Positions 30,199 through 39,428 are shown, counted from the first letter of the stretch. The stretch: DNA of 64,000 nucleotides from DASVTU01 sp036387415 (GCA_036387415.1 DASVTU010000014.1:78723-142722), one strand, 5' to 3'. Made by a program: numbers and translations. The notes: generated by a model from the letters alone, not told the origin.

Positions 30199-30302
30199 CG
30201 CTTGCGCGAGGGCAAAAGGCAAAAGGTAAAAGGCAAAAGCGAGGGAGACGGCGGCTCCTCACTTTTGCCTTTTTACTTTTAACTTTTGCCTTCTTTAGTT
30301 TG
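30199..30302. repeat. Palindrome with heptameric arms, family A
   Basis: Leader CGCTTGCGCGAGGGCAA (30199-30215, same as at 5731), then arm units GGCAAAA, GGCAAAA, GGTAAAA, GGCAAAA (to about 30243), pairing with 30257-30293. The tail CTTTTGCCTTCTTTAGT is shared with the copy beside ftsZ. It lies between valS and the receiver-domain gene. Confidence 0.85.
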
Positions 30303-30316
30303 TCTTTTCGCCTTCT

Positions 30317-32011
30317 TTAGCGTTGTTCGTCGAGACGTTTTTTGATGAGCAGTTCGGCCAAATCTGGAACCACTTCCCACGCAATCTCGCTCACGACGCG
30401 CTCGGAGAGATGTTCCACGGCGCGACGAGCAATCGCGTCGATGACTTCGGGCGACAACTGTTCGAGCGTAATCTGCCCGCCGCCCGTCGCCGCCGTCGCA
30501 CTCGTCTGCTCTGTGCCGCCCGCGCTCTCTGGCTGAGCGACCGAACTTGTGTCAGGTTCTTGATATACGAGGCCGCTCGTCTCTCTCCCGACGCCCGCTG
30601 CTTCCGCGAACGAACCCGATGCCTGTCCGCTTAAACCGGGAACCCTTGTGTTCGTGATGGTTCCCGATTTCTCCAAAACGCGCGGCAAGCCATAGGCTCC
30701 GACAGCATCATTCCGGTCATCGCTTTCCGGCGCGATGCTGCCCGTATCCTCGTCGGTCGGCGGAGCGGTAGCGACGGCGATCATGGTCGGCATCTCGTCG
30801 GTTGCGTCGTCTTCGGAGTCGCCGTGTGCGGCCTCTGCGAACGCACCTTGCGTGTCAACTTCCGACACCGCCCCGGCTGAAAACATCTCCGGCGCTGCTT
30901 CGTCCATCGCGTTTGTTTCTGAGACGCTCGCCGACGCTCCCGCCGGATATGCTCTATTTTCATCCGTCGATGCTGCGGTTGAGAATACTGCTGAACGGGT
31001 GGCGGTCGATGGAGACGAGGGAGCAGGCGCATCGTCTGTGAGGTCGAGAATGAAGTCGTCGGCTTCGGTCATGGCCTGCGGCGGCTCACCTTCGTCCAAG
31101 TCCAGAAGCGAATCTTCGGCGTGAGGCGTTTGCGCGAAGAAGGAAGACGAGCCGCTTATCAACGTCACATCTTCATCCTCGTCTTTCATCTCATCCGCAT
31201 CTCTGGTGCGAATCGGCGCGTCTCTTTCGGGCGCGGCAGCGTCGTCTTCATCCAGATCGGGACGGAGCACGAAGGGCGCGGGCGCGTCTTCATCATTTTG
31301 TGCGACGGGGCGTTCTTCAATCATCTGGTCGTCCATCCCGATGTCTGCGAAAGAGACTTCGGCGGCAGAAGCCGCGACCGGAATCTCCTGTTCGCTCGCT
31401 TTAGCGCCGACGCCGCGACTGTCAGCATCGACACTCGTTCCGCTCGCAGTGATGCTCGGCTCATTCCATGGAAGCGGCGAAGTCGGGCTACTGTTAATCT
31501 GCTGCGTGCGCGAGCCGCCAGTGTCGAAAGACGAACGCGTGGCGGCGGAAGCAGAGACGGGCGGCGGCGACGGCGGCGACTTCGGCGTGGCGGGTAAATC
31601 CTGTGTCGTGGCCTCCTCTTCGGCACGACTGCCGCCGCCAAGTAGCGAGCCGACTTTGCTCACAAGGTCTTTAATTGATTGGAAAGGTTTTGTCACAACG
31701 CCGTCCGCGCCAACTCTGCGCGCCTCCGTTTCATTGAAAGGTTCAAACGTGCCGACGAGCAGCAGCACAGGGATGTGTTGAAATCGTCGGTCGCTTTTGA
31801 TGCGCTCGCACAGTTCGTAACCGTTGGGAGCGGGCATGAAAATGTCTGCGAGGATGATGCTTGGTAAGTTGTCATCTTCGAGTCGGTGGAGAGCCTGCTC
31901 GCCGCTGCCGACCGTGACCACATCCAAGCCTTCGTCGGAGAAGGTTAGACTGACAACCTTCTGAATGGCTATGGAATCGTCTGCCAGCAGCAACTTCCGG
32001 CGTTGAGTCAC
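30317..32011 (-). CDS. Receiver-domain protein with long acidic disordered region
   Basis: A 564-residue cytoplasmic protein. The N-terminal 125 residues are a CheY-like receiver: acidic pair in LLADDS, phospho-acceptor Asp in ILADIFMP, conserved Lys in TKPF. Next come about 370 residues rich in Asp, Glu, Ala and Ser with no fold visible. A C-terminal helix (LEQLSPEVIDAIARRAVEHL ... VPDLAELLIKKRL) follows. No DNA-binding or enzymatic output domain is present, so signalling must go through protein contacts. GTG at 32011 has AAGGAG 9 nt upstream; there are other in-frame starts. Confidence 0.85.
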   Translation of the reverse strand: MTQRRKLLLADDSIAIQKVVSLTFSDEGLDVVTVGSGEQALHRLEDDNLPSIILADIFMPAPNGYELCERIKSDRRFQHIPVLLLVGTFEPFNETEARRVGADGVVTKPFQSIKDLVSKVGSLLGGGSRAEEEATTQDLPATPKSPPSPPPVSASAATRSSFDTGGSRTQQINSSPTSPLPWNEPSITASGTSVDADSRGVGAKASEQEIPVAASAAEVSFADIGMDDQMIEERPVAQNDEDAPAPFVLRPDLDEDDAAAPERDAPIRTRDADEMKDEDEDVTLISGSSSFFAQTPHAEDSLLDLDEGEPPQAMTEADDFILDLTDDAPAPSSPSTATRSAVFSTAASTDENRAYPAGASASVSETNAMDEAAPEMFSAGAVSEVDTQGAFAEAAHGDSEDDATDEMPTMIAVATAPPTDEDTGSIAPESDDRNDAVGAYGLPRVLEKSGTITNTRVPGLSGQASGSFAEAAGVGRETSGLVYQEPDTSSVAQPESAGGTEQTSATAATGGGQITLEQLSPEVIDAIARRAVEHLSERVVSEIAWEVVPDLAELLIKKRLDEQR

Positions 32012-32334
32012 CAAAACTTTCTCCTTATGAGGGCAAGCGCCATTCGCCGGAAGTTCTCCACCCGTCAGTGAAACATCCAAACAGGTGCAGCGTGAGACGG
32101 CGGCAGGGGCGTGCGGCGCTCTTTCAACCCTTCAACAGAGGCCACATTTGAAACCTAACACCCGCGCTCGCAACACGTCAAGACATTTTAGATTTGTGAT
32201 TTTTGTTGAACGTCGAGCGACGAAACGGGAGATTTGAATTTAGTGTTTGAACCCGCGAAACAGGGATGCGCCGACATGAATCGAACCATCGCGGCCTTAC
32301 GGCCAGTCCATCATCAAAAATCGCTTTCCGATTT
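32012..32334. other. 323-nt intergenic region
   Basis: It lies upstream of the receiver-domain gene and downstream of the GspG-like gene. I see only a small hairpin with GGCCTTACGGCC around 32293-32304 and a fragment TGAATCGAACC that resembles a reversed tRNA T-loop but has no cloverleaf. No ORF or promoter can be called with confidence. Confidence 0.4.
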
Positions 32335-33381
32335 CTACGACGCGCTTGTGTACGCAACATCATCGGCAGTGCCTTCTTTGCCATCCGCGCCGTCGGAGCG
32401 CAGCACGTAGCGTTCGCGTGTCCCTGTGTACTTGTAGGGTCTGTGCCACGGGTCGAAGCGAATGATGCGCGGGAGGTAACGCGGGCTGAGGTGGTCAACG
32501 AGCGCCGCGTGGTCTTCGGCGACGACGTAGAAGCCGCGCTCGCGTCGGAAGGCTTCGAGCGCCGCGCGTAGGACTTCCATGTCGGCGCGTGCGCGCGCGT
32601 TCTTATCTGCGTTCGCCGCCGCCACCAACGCATCGACGCTGCGCCATTCCGAATCGCCGATTCGCATCTCTACGACGCGCCACTTGCTGCCCGTCTCTTT
32701 GACCAGACGAAAACCCGCATCCACTTCCGCTTCCAACGTCGCAGACGAAAGCAACGCGGAGAAACTTTTAGCCACCAACGCGCCCCGCCTCAGTTCATTC
32801 GCCGCCGCCTCCGACTCGCCATCCTTGCTCTCATTCTTGCTCTGCTTCTCATCGCTCTGGCCTTCCACGTCGGCGCGTCGGGTCTTCTGTTGCTGTTCGC
32901 CGTTGTCGTCGTTGGCGTTCTTGCTGTCGTCGTTTTTTTTGCGTTCGCGTAGTTGCCTAGCTTCGAGTTCGGCGGCGAGCGTCTCAAGGTCTGTGAGAAT
33001 GGCGGGACGCGCAACGACGTTGAGGGCGTGGAGGATTAGTTCGAGGTCGTCCCAACGACGCTCGCCCGTTCGCACCTCCACGACGACCCACTTGCTCTGC
33101 TTGCCCTCGCCGCTTCGACGGAAACGAAAAGCCGTCTTGATTCCGGCGACGACTTCCGCCGACGTTGCCGTCGAATCAATTGACGTGACGCGCACCGCGC
33201 TCGTCGGCAATTCGACGCCGTTCGTGGTCGAGATGGCGCGTCGCGCGTCCTTCTCGCGCAAGGCTCCCTTCACCTTTTTCTGGAAAGCATGTGCGACGAC
33301 GGCGGGCGAGACGAAAGCGTGCGAGACAAAAAACGTCGCCGCGCACAGCACAAGCGTCATCCGGTGTCTCGATGTATGCAT
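32335..33381 (-). CDS. Exported protein with C-terminal GspG (T2SS pseudopilin)-like domain
   Basis: A 348-residue protein with signal peptide (about residues 8-33). Two related segments have KWVVVEVRTGERRWDD and KWRVVEMRIGDSEWRS; between them lies a Lys/Asp/Glu/Asn-rich low-complexity linker. The last 85 residues match the GspG C-terminal fold: ADMEVLRAALEAFRRERGFY, PWHRPYKYTG and the calcium-loop-like RSDGADGKEGTADD. The pseudopilin N-terminal helix and prepilin site are missing, so it is a soluble relative, not a pilin. The start at 33381 lies 19 nt after the preceding gene. Confidence 0.7.
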   Translation of the reverse strand: MHTSRHRMTLVLCAATFFVSHAFVSPAVVAHAFQKKVKGALREKDARRAISTTNGVELPTSAVRVTSIDSTATSAEVVAGIKTAFRFRRSGEGKQSKWVVVEVRTGERRWDDLELILHALNVVARPAILTDLETLAAELEARQLRERKKNDDSKNANDDNGEQQQKTRRADVEGQSDEKQSKNESKDGESEAAANELRRGALVAKSFSALLSSATLEAEVDAGFRLVKETGSKWRVVEMRIGDSEWRSVDALVAAANADKNARARADMEVLRAALEAFRRERGFYVVAEDHAALVDHLSPRYLPRIIRFDPWHRPYKYTGTRERYVLRSDGADGKEGTADDVAYTSAS

Positions 33382-33400
33382 GGATGTCTTAACGTTTGGT

Positions 33401-34132
33401 TTAGCGTCGGTCGGGCAGGCGTATATTAAATTTGCCCAAAACGCGGTCGGCGGCGTCGCTTCCGGCCTGTTCGAGTATGTATTCGTAAGCCATCGGGCTG
33501 CGCGAGCCGCCGGGCAGAGGCAGGCGCATTCCGCCCACACGCGCCGACGATTGATACGGACGGAGGTAAACGTTGCCCTGATGCTTGAGCGTTCCCGTCG
33601 CGGGTTCGTAGACGAAATAACGGACGACGAGATTCGACGGGTCTACTTGTCCCGTGCGGCTAAACTCCACCTCGTCCAGTTGCACGACCACCACGAAAGC
33701 CGTCGTCTCTTTTTTGGCGGCCTCGCGCGCACGTCCACGGTCACTCCTGCCGCCCGCCGTGACAGAGATGTCTGCCGCCTCGCGCATCCGCTCCACGAAG
33801 CCTCTAGCCACGACGGTGTTCGTGCCTAGCGGAAGGTTGACGCGGACGTTGGTGTCTTCATAAACGACGAAGGAATGGAGCGCGGTCTTGGCGTCGCCCG
33901 TCTTCGGTTTCTCATCCGTCGAGGAAGAAGCGGCGGGAGCAGGCGCGGGCGTCGGTGAAGGAAGCGGCGACGGATTCTTGGGCGAACGTCGCCCCGATTG
34001 CGCGCGCGTCGTGGATGTCGTCCCTGCTGTGCTCAGCAAAAACAGCACGAACACAAAGAGAAACAGTGCGCGGCGACGCGCCGTGGTGGCGACAAACGTT
34101 GCGGCGTGCGGCAACTCTGGAAACTTACGCAT
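33401..34132 (-). CDS. Exported protein of unknown function
   Basis: A 243-residue protein with an N-terminal membrane/signal segment (ALFLFVFVLFLLSTAG), a Pro/Ser/Ala-rich linker (about 45-75) and a folded region. The latter includes ALHSFVVYEDTNVRVNLPLG, EFSRTGQVDPSNLVVRYFVYE and YEYILEQAGSDAADRVLGKF. GGGAGA precedes the ATG at 34132. It probably forms an operon with the GspG-like gene 19 nt downstream. Family not recognised. Confidence 0.65.
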   Translation of the reverse strand: MRKFPELPHAATFVATTARRRALFLFVFVLFLLSTAGTTSTTRAQSGRRSPKNPSPLPSPTPAPAPAASSSTDEKPKTGDAKTALHSFVVYEDTNVRVNLPLGTNTVVARGFVERMREAADISVTAGGRSDRGRAREAAKKETTAFVVVVQLDEVEFSRTGQVDPSNLVVRYFVYEPATGTLKHQGNVYLRPYQSSARVGGMRLPLPGGSRSPMAYEYILEQAGSDAADRVLGKFNIRLPDRR

Positions 34133-34247
34133 TGAAGTCTTCTCCCTTCCGACTTCCGTTGATTGTGCAAGCCACACATGCATCTTTGCCTTGACGATGC
34201 GAGCGCAAGCGCGGGCGACGAAGCATCGGTCAGCAAACCGCCGACGC

Positions 34248-34646
34248 TCATGCGCTGGCCTTGCTGATGAGCATACGCAGCATGACTTGCAGTTGCGAAG
34301 TGGTAAAAGGTTTGGGGAGAAACACGACCGCGCCTGCGGCAAAGCTGTCGGAAGAAAGTTTCGGGTTCTGCTCGGCGGTCATCATCATCACAGGGATACG
34401 CATCAGGCGCTTTTCCGTCCGCATGTAACGCACCAGTTCCGGCCCCTGTATGTGCGGCATCATCACGTCGAAGATGCCCGCGATAAAATCCGAATCCGAT
34501 TGCAGAAGTTTGTAAGCCTCACGCCCGTCGCGCGCCGCTACAACCTGGTAGCCTTCCTTCTCCACAATGGTTGTTACCAGACGCAGAATAGCAGGGTCGT
34601 CGTCGGCGACTAGAATACGACCGGAGGTTGGAGTAGTAACGGCCAT
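34248..34646 (-). CDS. CheY-like single-domain response regulator
   Basis: A 132-residue stand-alone receiver domain: acidic residues in ILVADDDPAI, phospho-acceptor Asp in GIFDVMMPHIQGPELV, conserved Thr in MMMTAEQN and Lys in LPKPFTT. There is no output domain. A partner kinase is not in the window. A second, larger receiver protein lies 2.2 kb away, so a shared phosphorelay is possible but unproven. Confidence 0.92.
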   Translation of the reverse strand: MAVTTPTSGRILVADDDPAILRLVTTIVEKEGYQVVAARDGREAYKLLQSDSDFIAGIFDVMMPHIQGPELVRYMRTEKRLMRIPVMMMTAEQNPKLSSDSFAAGAVVFLPKPFTTSQLQVMLRMLISKASA

Positions 34647-34660
34647 CTAAATCCTCAAAA

Positions 34661-34722
34661 GAATTGATTCATCGACTCATGGAAACAATGAAGAAATGAG
34701 TCAATGGGTCAATGGATAAATT
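34661..34722. repeat. Imperfect palindrome with octameric units, family F
   Basis: The left arm GAATTGATTCATCGACTCAT (34661-34680) pairs in part with the right arm, whose units TGAGTCAA, TGGGTCAA, TGGATAAA repeat every 8 nt. ATGAAGAAATGA is shared with the perfect hairpin at 11219. It separates pdxA from the receiver gene. Confidence 0.7.
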
Positions 34723-34733
34723 CTTTCCGTTCG

Positions 34734-35795
34734 TCATTGTCTTTCGTCGGTGCGTGCGAGTTGCGCGGCGAGCGTGATGGCGGCGACCATGCTCGAATGT
34801 TCCGCGATGCCGCGTCCCGCAATATCGAATGCCGTTCCGTGGTCGACGGAAGTGCGTATGAACGGCAGGCCGAGCGTGACGTTGACGGCCTCGCCGAACG
34901 ACAGGCACTTGACCGGAATCATCGCCTGATCATGGTAACACGAAACCACCGCATCAAACTCCCCGCGCGAGGCGCGCAGGAAAACCGTATCAGCCGAATA
35001 AGGCCCGCTCACGTCCATCTCGCCGCCTTCCCGACATGCTTCAACCGCCGGGACAATCTCCGCAGCTTCTTCGACGCCGAACAATCCGCCCTCCGCGCCA
35101 TGCGGATTCAACGCTGCGACCGCGATGCGCGGGCGCTCGATTCCCCAACGCTTCAACTCTCGGTGCGTCAGCCGCACAACTTTGATGATGCGGTCGCGTT
35201 CGACCATGCGAATCGCTTCGGCGAGCGGGACGTGTGTTGAGATGAGGACGATGCGGAGATTGGATGCCACGAAAGCCATCGCCGTATTCTGCGCGCCCGA
35301 TAGATGCGCGAGGAACTCTGTGTGGCCGGGGAAGCTGTAGCCGCCGAGGAATAGTGCGCGTTTATTTATCGGCGCAGTGGAAATCGCGTCGAGCGCGCCC
35401 GCCGCGCAGAGTTCGACCGCCGCCTCGATGTACTCTGCCGCCGCGCGTCCCGCCGCGCCCGATTCGACACCCGGCGCGACGTTTGCGCCGATGTTGTCGA
35501 GATGATAGATGGTCGGCGCGTCCAACGTTTCGTGCAGATGTTCGCCGCGCCGCACAATCTCGTAGCCGCATTGGAGGTTGAGCGTGCGCGCCGTATGCGC
35601 GAGCAGTTGCGCGTCGCCGATGATAACGGGGACGCAGAGACGCAAGACCTCCGGCTCGGCCACCGCTTTGAGGACGACTTCGGGGCCGATGCCTGCGGGG
35701 TCGCCCATTGTGATGCCGATGCGTGGTCGCTGCTGCTCGTCGTCGTCGCGGCGGGTGGGCGAAGCTTGCGTCGAAGTTTGAGAAGCGTCGGTCAT
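34734..35795 (-). CDS. pdxA: 4-hydroxythreonine-4-phosphate dehydrogenase
   Basis: A 353-residue NAD-dependent enzyme of pyridoxal 5'-phosphate synthesis (DXP-dependent route). Family motifs: RIGITMGDPAGIGPEVVLKA at the start, ISTAPINKRALFLGG, GHTEFLAHLSG, a metal-binding His in STHVPLAEAIR, ALNPHGAEGGLFG, and GPYSADTVFLRA with CYHDQAMIPVK. The first about 20 residues are a disordered extension. Full length. Confidence 0.97.
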   Translation of the reverse strand: MTDASQTSTQASPTRRDDDEQQRPRIGITMGDPAGIGPEVVLKAVAEPEVLRLCVPVIIGDAQLLAHTARTLNLQCGYEIVRRGEHLHETLDAPTIYHLDNIGANVAPGVESGAAGRAAAEYIEAAVELCAAGALDAISTAPINKRALFLGGYSFPGHTEFLAHLSGAQNTAMAFVASNLRIVLISTHVPLAEAIRMVERDRIIKVVRLTHRELKRWGIERPRIAVAALNPHGAEGGLFGVEEAAEIVPAVEACREGGEMDVSGPYSADTVFLRASRGEFDAVVSCYHDQAMIPVKCLSFGEAVNVTLGLPFIRTSVDHGTAFDIAGRGIAEHSSMVAAITLAAQLARTDERQ

Positions 35796-35874
35796 TGCTC
35801 GATGCTACCGAAACAGGTGAGGAAGGAGGTGAAGTGCCTGGGCGCGTCGGTCTCGTTGGATTGCGAGATTCGTT

Positions 35875-36363
35875 TTAGCTGCCAGTGCTCGAACCTTCGC
35901 GGTCTTCGGCCTTGTACATGTATTTGATGTTGTGTTTGAGCAACATGATATTGGGCAGCGATTTGCGATTGACCTTGAGCGCGTTTTTGTCGTACCACTC
36001 AATCGTCCCTTCAATCTCTTCGCCGTCCATCAGCACGATGACCATCAACGTGTGTGAGTCCATCTGCTTCTTGTAGTAGAAGATTTCGGCGTTGGTATCA
36101 GCCGAGGGAATGCGTTTGCGTCCCTGTGCGGCGGCAGACGAGTTCTGCGATGCAGAGCTGGAAGCGGAGGATTGATGTCTATCACCACCGCCACCGCTGC
36201 CGCTACCGCCGCCGCTACCGCTGCTCCCGCCGCGATGTGGACGCTCGCCGCGACCCGACGAATCACTACCGCCGCCACTGCTGCTGCCACGTTCTTTCGG
36301 ATGCGGCGCGTCGCCGCGTCCCTTAACTTCCGCGAGTGTCGTTCTAATAAGTTTACGATTCAC
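35875..36363 (-). CDS. hfq: Hfq-like (Sm-fold) RNA chaperone with N-terminal disordered tail
   Basis: A 162-residue protein. The last about 75 residues form an Sm-like domain: a helix with AEIFYYKKQMDSHTLMVIVL, Sm1 strand turn MDGEEIEGTIEWYDKNALKV, and Sm2-like LPNIMLLKHNIKYMYK with Lys-His as in Hfq YKHA. Ahead of it is a Gly/Ser/Arg-rich low-complexity stretch of about 70 residues, whereas most Hfq proteins carry their disordered tail at the C-terminus. GTG at 36363 (AGAGGAAG 9 nt upstream) is preferred over the TTG at 36384. Expected role: hexameric ring binding small RNAs and mRNAs. Confidence 0.8.
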   Translation of the reverse strand: MNRKLIRTTLAEVKGRGDAPHPKERGSSSGGGSDSSGRGERPHRGGSSGSGGGSGSGGGGDRHQSSASSSASQNSSAAAQGRKRIPSADTNAEIFYYKKQMDSHTLMVIVLMDGEEIEGTIEWYDKNALKVNRKSLPNIMLLKHNIKYMYKAEDREGSSTGS

Positions 36364-36598
36364 CTTTATTGTCTTCCTCTTCAACAGTCGTTGAGCCGGA
36401 AATGTTTATTCCGTGCGGGGTTTGATGTTCCTGATATAGCTCAGGCGAGTCTTTTTTGCACAGGCCAGACCTCGGAAGTAGCTGACTACTCCTCGGCACA
36501 TACGACGGCCTTCTGAAAAAACGAGAAATGTTCGGAACCCGTGATAGATTGACAATCCTGTCAGGAATTGGCGACATGCTACACGACATAAATGAAAA

Positions 36599-36720
36599 AG
36601 GCAAACTAAAGAAGGAAAAGGCAAAAGATAAAAGGCAAAAGTGGAAGATGAATACGTGTCCACTCCACTCTGCCTTTTTCTTTTACCTTTTGCCTTTTTA
36701 CTTTTGCCTTCTTTAGTCTG
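36599..36720. repeat. Palindrome with heptameric arms, family A, overlapping the ftsZ stop
   Basis: The left arm 36599-36645 (AAGGAAAAGGCAAAAGATAAAAGG and flanks) pairs with the right arm 36665-36720. The ftsZ stop codon (36713-36715) lies in the right arm. The rest of the 349-nt gap between ftsZ and the Hfq-like gene (36364-36598) shows no other feature I can name. Confidence 0.85.
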
Positions 36721-37876
36721 CTTTCTTACGAATAAAGGTCGGCACGTCTAAATCGTCGGAGCGCGACGGATTGCCGGGACGCGCCGGGTGGTCGTCTGCG
36801 CTGCCGGGACGCGGCGGCGTATAGCGCGGCGGTGGCGGCACAATCGGATTGGTCTGCGTCGTCGTACCGAGGTCGGCAATCTCTTTGTCGAAGCCGGTCG
36901 CAATCACGGTAATCTTCATCTCGTCGCGCATGGATTCATCAATCACTGCGCCAAAGATGATATTCGCGTCGTCGTCGGCTGCCTCGCGAATGACCGAAGA
37001 GGCTTCGTTGACCTCAAAGAGCGTCAGATCGCTGCCGCCCGTGATATTGATGAGCACGCCCTTCGCGCCCTCAATCGTCGCTTCCTCAAGGAGCGGTGAA
37101 GATATAGCCTGCTGCGTCGCCACCAGCGCGCGATTCTCGCCGCTCGCGCGCCCCGCACCCATCAGCGCGAGTCCCATGCCCTGCATAATCGCCTTCACGT
37201 CGGCGAAATCGAGATTGATTAGACCCGGCACGGTGATCAAATCGCTGATGCCTTGCACGGCCTGTCGCAGCACATCGTCGGCCAGTTTGAACGAATCTTG
37301 CAGGGAGACGCTGCGGTCAACCGTATTCAACAAACGCTCGTTCGGAATCGTGATGACCGTATCGACGCACTCACGCAATTCTCGCAAGCCCTGATCGGCC
37401 TGCAACATGCGCCGTTTGCCCTCGAAGTGAAACGGCTTGGTGACGACAGCGACCGTCAAGGCGTTCAACTCCGTTGCCAAACTGGCGATGATGGGAGCCG
37501 CGCCCGTGCCCGTGCCGCCGCCGAGACCAGTCGTGACAAAGACCATATCGGCGCCTTCCAACGCTTCGATAATCTTTTCCGTATCTTCGAGCGCGGCGTT
37601 GCGTCCCATATCGGGGTTCGCGCCTGCGCCTAGCCCTTTAGTGAGTTTGCTGCCGAGTTGAATCTTGATAGGAGCGCGCGAACGCTTCAAGGCTTGCAAG
37701 TCTGTGTTGGCGACGAGAAACTCGATGCCCTCGATGCCGGCCTCAATCATACGGTTGACGGCATTTCCGCCGCCGCCGCCGACGCCAATCACTTTAATGC
37801 GCGCACCTGTGATGGGCGGATCGTCGTCGATAAAAATATTAATCCCGCTACCCGGTTGGCGACCTTCCGGTGTCAT
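36713..37876 (-). CDS. ftsZ: Cell division protein FtsZ
   Basis: A 387-residue tubulin-like GTPase that forms the division ring. The nucleotide loop is in KVIGVGGGGGNAVNRM, the tubulin signature is TGLGGGTGTGAAP, and the T7 loop NLDFADVKAIM supplies the catalytic acid. After a Pro-rich linker comes the conserved C-terminal peptide DDLDVPTFIRKK that binds FtsA and other partners. Two ATGs are close: 37882 (3 nt from GAGAGGA) and 37876 (9 nt), and the latter spacing is better. Last gene of the dcw cluster. Confidence 0.97.
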   Translation of the reverse strand: MTPEGRQPGSGINIFIDDDPPITGARIKVIGVGGGGGNAVNRMIEAGIEGIEFLVANTDLQALKRSRAPIKIQLGSKLTKGLGAGANPDMGRNAALEDTEKIIEALEGADMVFVTTGLGGGTGTGAAPIIASLATELNALTVAVVTKPFHFEGKRRMLQADQGLRELRECVDTVITIPNERLLNTVDRSVSLQDSFKLADDVLRQAVQGISDLITVPGLINLDFADVKAIMQGMGLALMGAGRASGENRALVATQQAISSPLLEEATIEGAKGVLINITGGSDLTLFEVNEASSVIREAADDDANIIFGAVIDESMRDEMKITVIATGFDKEIADLGTTTQTNPIVPPPPRYTPPRPGSADDHPARPGNPSRSDDLDVPTFIRKKAD

Positions 37877-38016
37877 ATTCATAAATCCTCTCTCGCTTGA
37901 AGTTTGGTTCACTTCAAAAGCGCCTCATCGTTTATCTTGGGCTGTGCGCGCCGACTATGCCCATATATTGCGGACTACATCTTGTGCCGGCTGGCGCGGC
38001 AGCATACAACAACTTG

Positions 38017-39279
38017 TCAGAAAATACTACTAAAACGATTCCGAAATTTTGACACAAGCGCACCCAAGCCACCCGTCGTTCCGCGACGACCATTCGTGGC
38101 GCGCATTTCCGCGCTTTGCGCCCGCTGTGCCATCAAACAAAGCCCTGCGGCGGCAGCCCACGCCGGACTCTGCACGTCTTCAATCAAACCTCCGAAGCGA
38201 TCTCGCTCCGGGTAACCTAAACGCACGGGCGCATCGAACACCTGTTCGGCTATCTCGACCATCCCACCCAACAGCGCGCCGCCGCCCGTCAGCACGACGC
38301 CGCTCGACAACTGTCTCTCCCAGCCCGATTCGCGAATCTCATCGGCGACGTGCATCAGAACCTCTTCGGCACGCGGTTGGAGAATGTCGCACAGGATTTG
38401 GCGCGACAGTTGGCGCGGCCCGCGTCCGCCCACCGAAGGCACTTCGATGAGTTCGCCGCGTTCCATCTCGTTCAGAGAAGTGCTCGACGCCCAACCGCTC
38501 ATCCGTTTGAGTTTTTCGGCTTCGGGAATCGGCGTCCGCAGACCGAAGGCGATGTCGTTGGTGAAATGCGAGCCACCGAGCGCGAAGACCGCCGTGTGCT
38601 GTACTGCGCCGCGTTGATAGATAATCAGCCCGGTCGTCTCCGCGCCGATGTCAACGAGCGCGGAGCCAAACTCTTTGTCTTCGTCGGAGAGCGTCGCTTC
38701 GGCGGCGGCCAACTGTTCGAGCACCATATCGGCGACAACCAGCCCGCCGCGATTGACGGCGTTGATGGCGTTCTGCCGCGACGTGACGGGACTCGTCACG
38801 ATGTGCACTTTGACGGCGAGACGCGCGCCAATCATGCCAACGGGGTCGTTGATGCCGTCTTGGTCGTCAACGATAAACTCTTGTGGCAGACGGTCAACAA
38901 TCTCGCGTCCGGCGGGAAGTTGAATCGCACAGGCCGAATCAATGGCGCGGCGCACGTCGTCCGGCGTAATCTCGCGGTCGCGGCCTGAGACGGCGACAAT
39001 CGCCTGCCCGTTGAAGCCCATGATGTGCGAACCCGCGAGATTAATCGTCACTTCTTCGGCTTCGAGACCGCTCATCCGCTCGGCCTCTTCGACGGCCTTC
39101 TTAATCGCCTCGACCGCCGCATCCGGTTTGACGATGACGCCTTTCCGCAGGCCGCGCGCTTCCGCCTCGCCGATGCCGATGATGTCAACGTACCCCGCAT
39201 CACCCGGCTCGCCGATGATACACGTCACCCGGCTTGTCCCGATGTCTAAGCCGACCGTATGCGACGCGCGTCTAGCCAT
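38017..39279 (-). CDS. ftsA: Cell division protein FtsA
   Basis: A 420-residue actin-like membrane tether of FtsZ. It has the phosphate-1 motif VGLDIGTSRVTCIIG, the SHS2-type 1C domain region (about 85-165), SALVDIGAETTGLIIYQRG (phosphate 2), VVLTGGGALLGGM (adenosine motif) and a C-terminal amphipathic helix KFRNRF for membrane binding. AAGGAG precedes the ATG. About 140 nt separate it from ftsZ. Confidence 0.96.
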   Translation of the reverse strand: MARRASHTVGLDIGTSRVTCIIGEPGDAGYVDIIGIGEAEARGLRKGVIVKPDAAVEAIKKAVEEAERMSGLEAEEVTINLAGSHIMGFNGQAIVAVSGRDREITPDDVRRAIDSACAIQLPAGREIVDRLPQEFIVDDQDGINDPVGMIGARLAVKVHIVTSPVTSRQNAINAVNRGGLVVADMVLEQLAAAEATLSDEDKEFGSALVDIGAETTGLIIYQRGAVQHTAVFALGGSHFTNDIAFGLRTPIPEAEKLKRMSGWASSTSLNEMERGELIEVPSVGGRGPRQLSRQILCDILQPRAEEVLMHVADEIRESGWERQLSSGVVLTGGGALLGGMVEIAEQVFDAPVRLGYPERDRFGGLIEDVQSPAWAAAAGLCLMAQRAQSAEMRATNGRRGTTGGLGALVSKFRNRFSSIF

Positions 39280-39428
39280 TCCCCTTTACTCCTTCACCTC
39301 GCTCCGTTTATCGAACTCCATTCTCATCAATCAACGACGCATCCTGTTCGCCCGCAACGCAATTCACTAAAAACAGCTTCACTCCTATGCAATGATTCAA
39401 ACACGACCCTCTCGCATCGACCCTCACA

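Noticed and set aside
32265..32310. tRNA-like fragment (reversed TTCGATTC)
   Set aside because: Flanking bases do not form a T-stem or acceptor stem and no anticodon arm is present on either strand.
36549..36554. TTGACA as a rightward -35 box
   Set aside because: No -10 at a proper distance and no rightward gene follows; the region is downstream of ftsZ on the other strand.
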